Positions 7,171-9,604 of a stretch of DNA of 9,604 nucleotides are shown here, in pieces. Below the pieces are notes generated by a model that searched no databases, was not told the DNA's origin, and saw only the letters and a list, made by a program, of their open reading frames with translations. The DNA is from a bacterium (lineage in GTDB: Bacteria > Babelota > Babeliae > Babelales > RVW-14). The stretch lies in contig JAHFBS010000022.1 in assembly GCA_023249895.1 (NCBI GenBank), positions 1-9,604 on the forward strand, read 5' to 3'. The translations under genes and the position numbers were made by a program. Numbering within the stretch: the first letter of the stretch is position 1; each line of letters opens with the position of its first letter.

Positions 7171-7197
7171 GACTGTTTCGCTTCGTCTGAGCAGGAT
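7134..7197. repeat. Inverted repeat across two convergent ankyrin gene ends
   Basis: ATTCTGCTCAGACG (7134-7147) and CGTCTGAGCAGGAT (7184-7197) are complementary over 14 positions with a single T-G wobble (11 perfect pairs in a row), separated by 36 nt. One arm lies in the + strand gene's tail and the other in the minus-strand gene's tail, so each gene reads the same motif towards its own 3' end, but in different reading frames. No T-run follows either way, so a standard terminator is not supported. Shared ancestry of the two tails is the simplest explanation. Confidence 0.7.
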
Positions 7198-7777
7198 CCA
7201 GAAGCGGTTTGATGTACGTATTGATTACGTCAAGAGGACACGCGAATTGCCGTTCGTCAGGCTCTTGCCATTGCCATTCGTTGGCTATAGAATCTCCGCG
7301 AATTATTTCTAGCCATTCCTGATGAGCACGTAATAATTTTACAATCTCATTGTTATGTGTGCTTTTTTCGCGCATTAAGGCCAGTTCAAGAGCAGTATAT
7401 CCACCATTAGTTTTCAGTGTGATATCTGCGCCCACCTCCAGAAGCATGCGAACAGCATTGGTAAGGTCCCAGCATGTTGCAAGCATCAAGGCTGTATAGC
7501 CACTATTATCCCGCGCGTTAATATCAGTGTCATCTACAGCAAGAAGCAATGTCATACATTTTATATTTGCAAGAGCACGCATCAAGGGTGTTCTTTCCTG
7601 GTCATCTCGAGCATTAACGTTGATGTTTGTTTTAAGTAGCCGATCTACAGTTTCATCATATCCGAATGATGCAGCATTTATTAACTCAAGCTCATTATCG
7701 GATAGAGCCCATCCGTAATGAAAAGAACCAGCTATAAGAACAATCATTGCCAGAAAGCATTTAGTTATATTATTCAT
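7163..7777 (-). CDS. Exported ankyrin-repeat protein, F-box-like tail (paralog)
   Basis: A 204-residue paralog of the 5258-6379 protein. The signal peptide is nearly the same (MNNITKCFL, core, YGWA; residues 1-24). About four ankyrin units follow (roughly 31-150; RTPLMRAL, YTALMLAT, YTALELAL). The tail repeats the paralog's NEW motif, then has an insert (QWQEPDERQFA) before PLDVINTYIKPLLDPAQ (181-197), matching the F-box-like end of the larger protein, and closes with TKRNSLI. The ATG at 7777 is preferred over upstream in-frame starts because it begins the signal peptide and follows GAGGG (7783-7787). It lies 88 nt downstream of gmk with no T-run terminator between, so cotranscription with gmk is possible. 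Its 3' end overlaps the convergent ankyrin gene. Confidence 0.83.
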   Translation of the reverse strand: MNNITKCFLAMIVLIAGSFHYGWALSDNELELINAASFGYDETVDRLLKTNINVNARDDQERTPLMRALANIKCMTLLLAVDDTDINARDNSGYTALMLATCWDLTNAVRMLLEVGADITLKTNGGYTALELALMREKSTHNNEIVKLLRAHQEWLEIIRGDSIANEWQWQEPDERQFACPLDVINTYIKPLLDPAQTKRNSLI

Positions 7778-7792
7778 AGTAACCCTCATTAC

Positions 7793-7830
7793 AAGACTGA
7801 TATCTCCGCACACACAATATCAGAGATCTT
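7793..7830. repeat. Inverted repeat upstream of the ankyrin gene
   Basis: AAGA-CTGATAT (7793-7803) and ATATCAG (7817-7823) plus TCTT (7827-7830) form an 11-bp interrupted stem around a 13-nt loop. It lies 5 nt upstream of the GAGGG ribosome site (7783-7787) of the minus-strand ankyrin gene. It has no T-run, so an operator or a 5' UTR hairpin is more likely than a terminator; chance is also possible. Confidence 0.4.
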
Positions 7831-7865
7831 ATGCATGGTGAAGGGTTTTCTTTTTATTCGTTTTT

Positions 7866-8447
7866 TTAACGTTTTTTCTCAATATGCTCACTAATAATTT
7901 CCACCACGTCCTCAACTGCCTTTTGCAAGTCCTCATTCATGACATGATGATCAAAAAAATGCTTCTGTTTCTCTTCGGCAATTTCTTGCGCTGCAATTGC
8001 TATTCTTCGTTTAATAGTTTCTTCAGGATCACCGCGTTTGTGTAATCGTTGCGCGATTATTGCCGCATCGGTGACATCAAGCCAGATAAGTACCGCTTCA
8101 TGGATATTGCGCTTCCATGCTCTTGCACCGTTACGATCGGTTATGGCAAGAAACGATTTTCCCTTTTTAAGGTCATCAATAATTGATCGGGGCGATCCGT
8201 ACCATTTGCCATCGTAGTGATTAGTTTCCAGAAAAAAATCTTCGGCTTTCTTTTTCAAAAAATCGGCTTCGGTAACAAAGTGATAATCAATACCATTTTG
8301 TTCTCCTGGGCGTTGTGGCCGTGTGGTGTAAGTGATGACACGCGAAAAAGGGTACTTTTGGCCAATGATATCTAAGACGTTTGTGGCGACGGTTGTTTTG
8401 CCACCGCCGGTAGGAGCTGAAAGTATAAAGAGTTTGCCGTTATGCAT
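7866..8447 (-). CDS. gmk: Guanylate kinase
   Basis: A 193-residue guanylate kinase, which phosphorylates GMP/dGMP to GDP/dGDP with ATP in the cytosol and is essential for GTP synthesis. It shows the P-loop APTGGGKTT (11-19), the GMP-binding signature TTRPQRPGEQNGIDYHF, the HYDGKWYGSP segment, and the lid helix RLHKRGDPEETIKRRI. The first P-loop glycine is alanine, which the Walker A consensus allows. Length is usual (190-210). The ATG at 8447 is chosen because homologs start about ten residues before the P-loop, and AAGGA (complement of 8455-8459) lies 7 nt upstream; the longer frame to 8498 only reads into the previous gene. Its start overlaps the USP-like gene by 8 bp (ATGCATAA), so translation is probably coupled. 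Confidence 0.95.
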   Translation of the reverse strand: MHNGKLFILSAPTGGGKTTVATNVLDIIGQKYPFSRVITYTTRPQRPGEQNGIDYHFVTEADFLKKKAEDFFLETNHYDGKWYGSPRSIIDDLKKGKSFLAITDRNGARAWKRNIHEAVLIWLDVTDAAIIAQRLHKRGDPEETIKRRIAIAAQEIAEEKQKHFFDHHVMNEDLQKAVEDVVEIISEHIEKKR

Positions 8448-9604
8448 TGAGCATTCCTTGAAATACCGGTTCCCATTGCTTCTTGAAATTCTTTTCAATC
8501 AAATCTGGAAGAGTTTTTATTATAGGATTGATATCTTTAACGAATTTGTCGATGTTAGGTTCTTTTTGTTTCCATACATTGTGCGCAACAAGGCGTTGGC
8601 TTTTTTGTACCTCCTTACGAAACGTTTTAGAACGAGCAATACGGATTTGTTGAATGACAGGCTTTTCAATATAAACAAGAAGGCTAGTCTGCGTGAGAGG
8701 TACTGTAAAATTAAAGTAGTCTCCGGCTTCGAATTGTTTTTCTTTTGACTCTTTTTTCATTTCAGCAAATGATTGTATCTTCTCATCATTGCATTTATAC
8801 CATGTTCCGTTGTATTCGACCCATGCATAATAATGTCCCGCATTAATTGTTTCGCCGGTATGAAAAATAACGCCAACAAGATCATATAATTTGTTGCCAA
8901 ATTTTAGATTAAAAAGTGGGAATGTGTAGGGATAAAGCACTTTGTTCATGCCTTCTCCTTGACGATCTGTGTTAACAGCAAGAATCATGGGCGGATTCTG
9001 ATCAAGAAGCGTTAAAGAACGCCTGAGCTTTTTGCCGCAGGTACATTTGACATCCAGCTCTTGAACTGATGTAAGTGCTTTCTGTAGATTAGTTGAATTT
9101 TTTGCTACGTGAATGGTGAGGTATTTGGGTTGCGCTGGAGCATCAAGACTCTCAGATGTATGAATCAGCTTTTTTTTATTATCACAATATGTTCTTTGTG
9201 AGTAATTTACTAAGAAAAATGTATAAGCGTTTCCTGATAGGGGACTCAAAAAATTATTCAAAATATCAGTTGGACTAACAAGCTTTTCTTTCGCTAGAGC
9301 ATTTATTTTTTTAATAAATGGTTGTAGTGAGAGAGGCCCCCCGAACTTATTTTTTGCATCTATGCTTGCAAGATAGGTTTTCAAAATACTATCAGCCTGC
9401 TTGACCTCCTTGAGCGCAGTATTTAATGGTTCAAGAATCCATAGTACCTGCATGAGAGCATTAAAAGAACAAATGTATTCTTTGATAGAATTGAATAATG
9501 CAACCGGACGTTTTGGGGGCTGATCGAGTGGCATTGAATGTTCAGTAGCAAAGTCCTTGGGCTCTGCAGGCTTGTCTTCTGGTAGAGGGAGAGCTCCGTA
9601 GCTC
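8440..9604 (-). CDS. USP-like ubiquitin carboxyl-terminal hydrolase, 5' partial
   Basis: A papain-fold ubiquitin-specific-protease-like protein. Counting from the ATG at 9534, the Cys box is YICSFNALMQVL (C22), matching the CYMNAxLQxL pattern. The His box is GHYYAWVEYNGTWYKCND with H234 and N249/D250, preceded by VGVIFHTGE as in USPs. Only one cysteine pair (CTCG, C164/C166) remains of the usual zinc fingers. A lysine-rich extension follows the domain (about 295-364). USPs cut ubiquitin from proteins, and bacterial ones usually act on host substrates. No ribosome site precedes the ATG at 9534, and the frame stays open upstream to the window edge (23 more Pro- and Glu-rich residues), so the true start is outside. 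The region before C22 differs from the canonical GLxNxGNTC, so activity is uncertain. It overlaps gmk. Confidence 0.8.
   Translation of the reverse strand, partial: SYGALPLPEDKPAEPKDFATEHSMPLDQPPKRPVALFNSIKEYICSFNALMQVLWILEPLNTALKEVKQADSILKTYLASIDAKNKFGGPLSLQPFIKKINALAKEKLVSPTDILNNFLSPLSGNAYTFFLVNYSQRTYCDNKKKLIHTSESLDAPAQPKYLTIHVAKNSTNLQKALTSVQELDVKCTCGKKLRRSLTLLDQNPPMILAVNTDRQGEGMNKVLYPYTFPLFNLKFGNKLYDLVGVIFHTGETINAGHYYAWVEYNGTWYKCNDEKIQSFAEMKKESKEKQFEAGDYFNFTVPLTQTSLLVYIEKPVIQQIRIARSKTFRKEVQKSQRLVAHNVWKQKEPNIDKFVKDINPIIKTLPDLIEKNFKKQWEPVFQGMLNA

Noticed and set aside
7134..7197. Bidirectional terminator for the two convergent ankyrin genes
   Set aside because: The stem is long, but the loop is 36 nt and no T-run follows on either strand; shared ancestry of the tails explains it better.
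8448..8498. N-terminal extension of guanylate kinase to 8498
   Set aside because: The added residues are an out-of-frame reading of the USP-like gene's end; the ATG at 8447 has a good ribosome site and matches the family start.
8332..8748. A 138-residue + strand frame over gmk and the USP-like gene
   Set aside because: Antisense to two well-supported genes and without any recognisable domain.

Overview
The window reads as accessory-plus-housekeeping DNA from a Gram-negative-type bacterium that probably lives inside, or close to, a eukaryotic (protist) host. An LptF/LptG-type permease points to a lipopolysaccharide-bearing outer membrane. Three exported ankyrin-repeat proteins and a ubiquitin-specific-protease (USP) domain protein are typical of amoeba-associated lineages. 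Candidatus Dependentiae (TM6) is my best guess, but this rests on gene content alone: there is no rRNA or marker gene here to prove it.

Region 1 (46-5174, all + strand) is housekeeping. A short coiled-coil ZapB-like protein and ZapA (cell division) are followed by a gap with hairpins and an intrinsic terminator. RNase Y (rny) comes next, then the YmdB-family phosphodiesterase, an LptF/LptG-family permease and an EamA/DMT transporter. The last four are closely spaced and look like one transcription unit: RNA decay, its usual partner YmdB, and two inner-membrane transporters. A strong inverted repeat at about 5174-5214 closes the block.

Region 2 (5258-7777) is an ankyrin cluster. Two minus-strand genes (5258-6379 and 7163-7777) are paralogs with nearly the same signal peptide and the same type of C-terminal tail, which resembles an F-box core (LPLEVL...FLDP). 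Between them, on the + strand, lies a shorter ankyrin gene (6616-7170) with its own signal peptide but an eroded tail. It collides tail to tail with the 7163-7777 gene, and their coding regions overlap by 8 bp. The larger gene contains a clear internal tandem duplication.

Region 3 (7866-9604, minus strand) is a two-gene unit. A USP-like cysteine protease, whose 5' end runs off the window, overlaps guanylate kinase (gmk) by 8 bp. An essential nucleotide kinase translated right after a putative host-directed deubiquitinase is an odd pairing.

Taken together, exported ankyrin proteins with F-box-like tails, which could address targets to a host SCF ubiquitin ligase, lie about 700 bp from a possible deubiquitinase. 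This suggests, but does not prove, a small locus for manipulating host ubiquitin signalling. I see no tRNA, rRNA, CRISPR array or insertion sequence.
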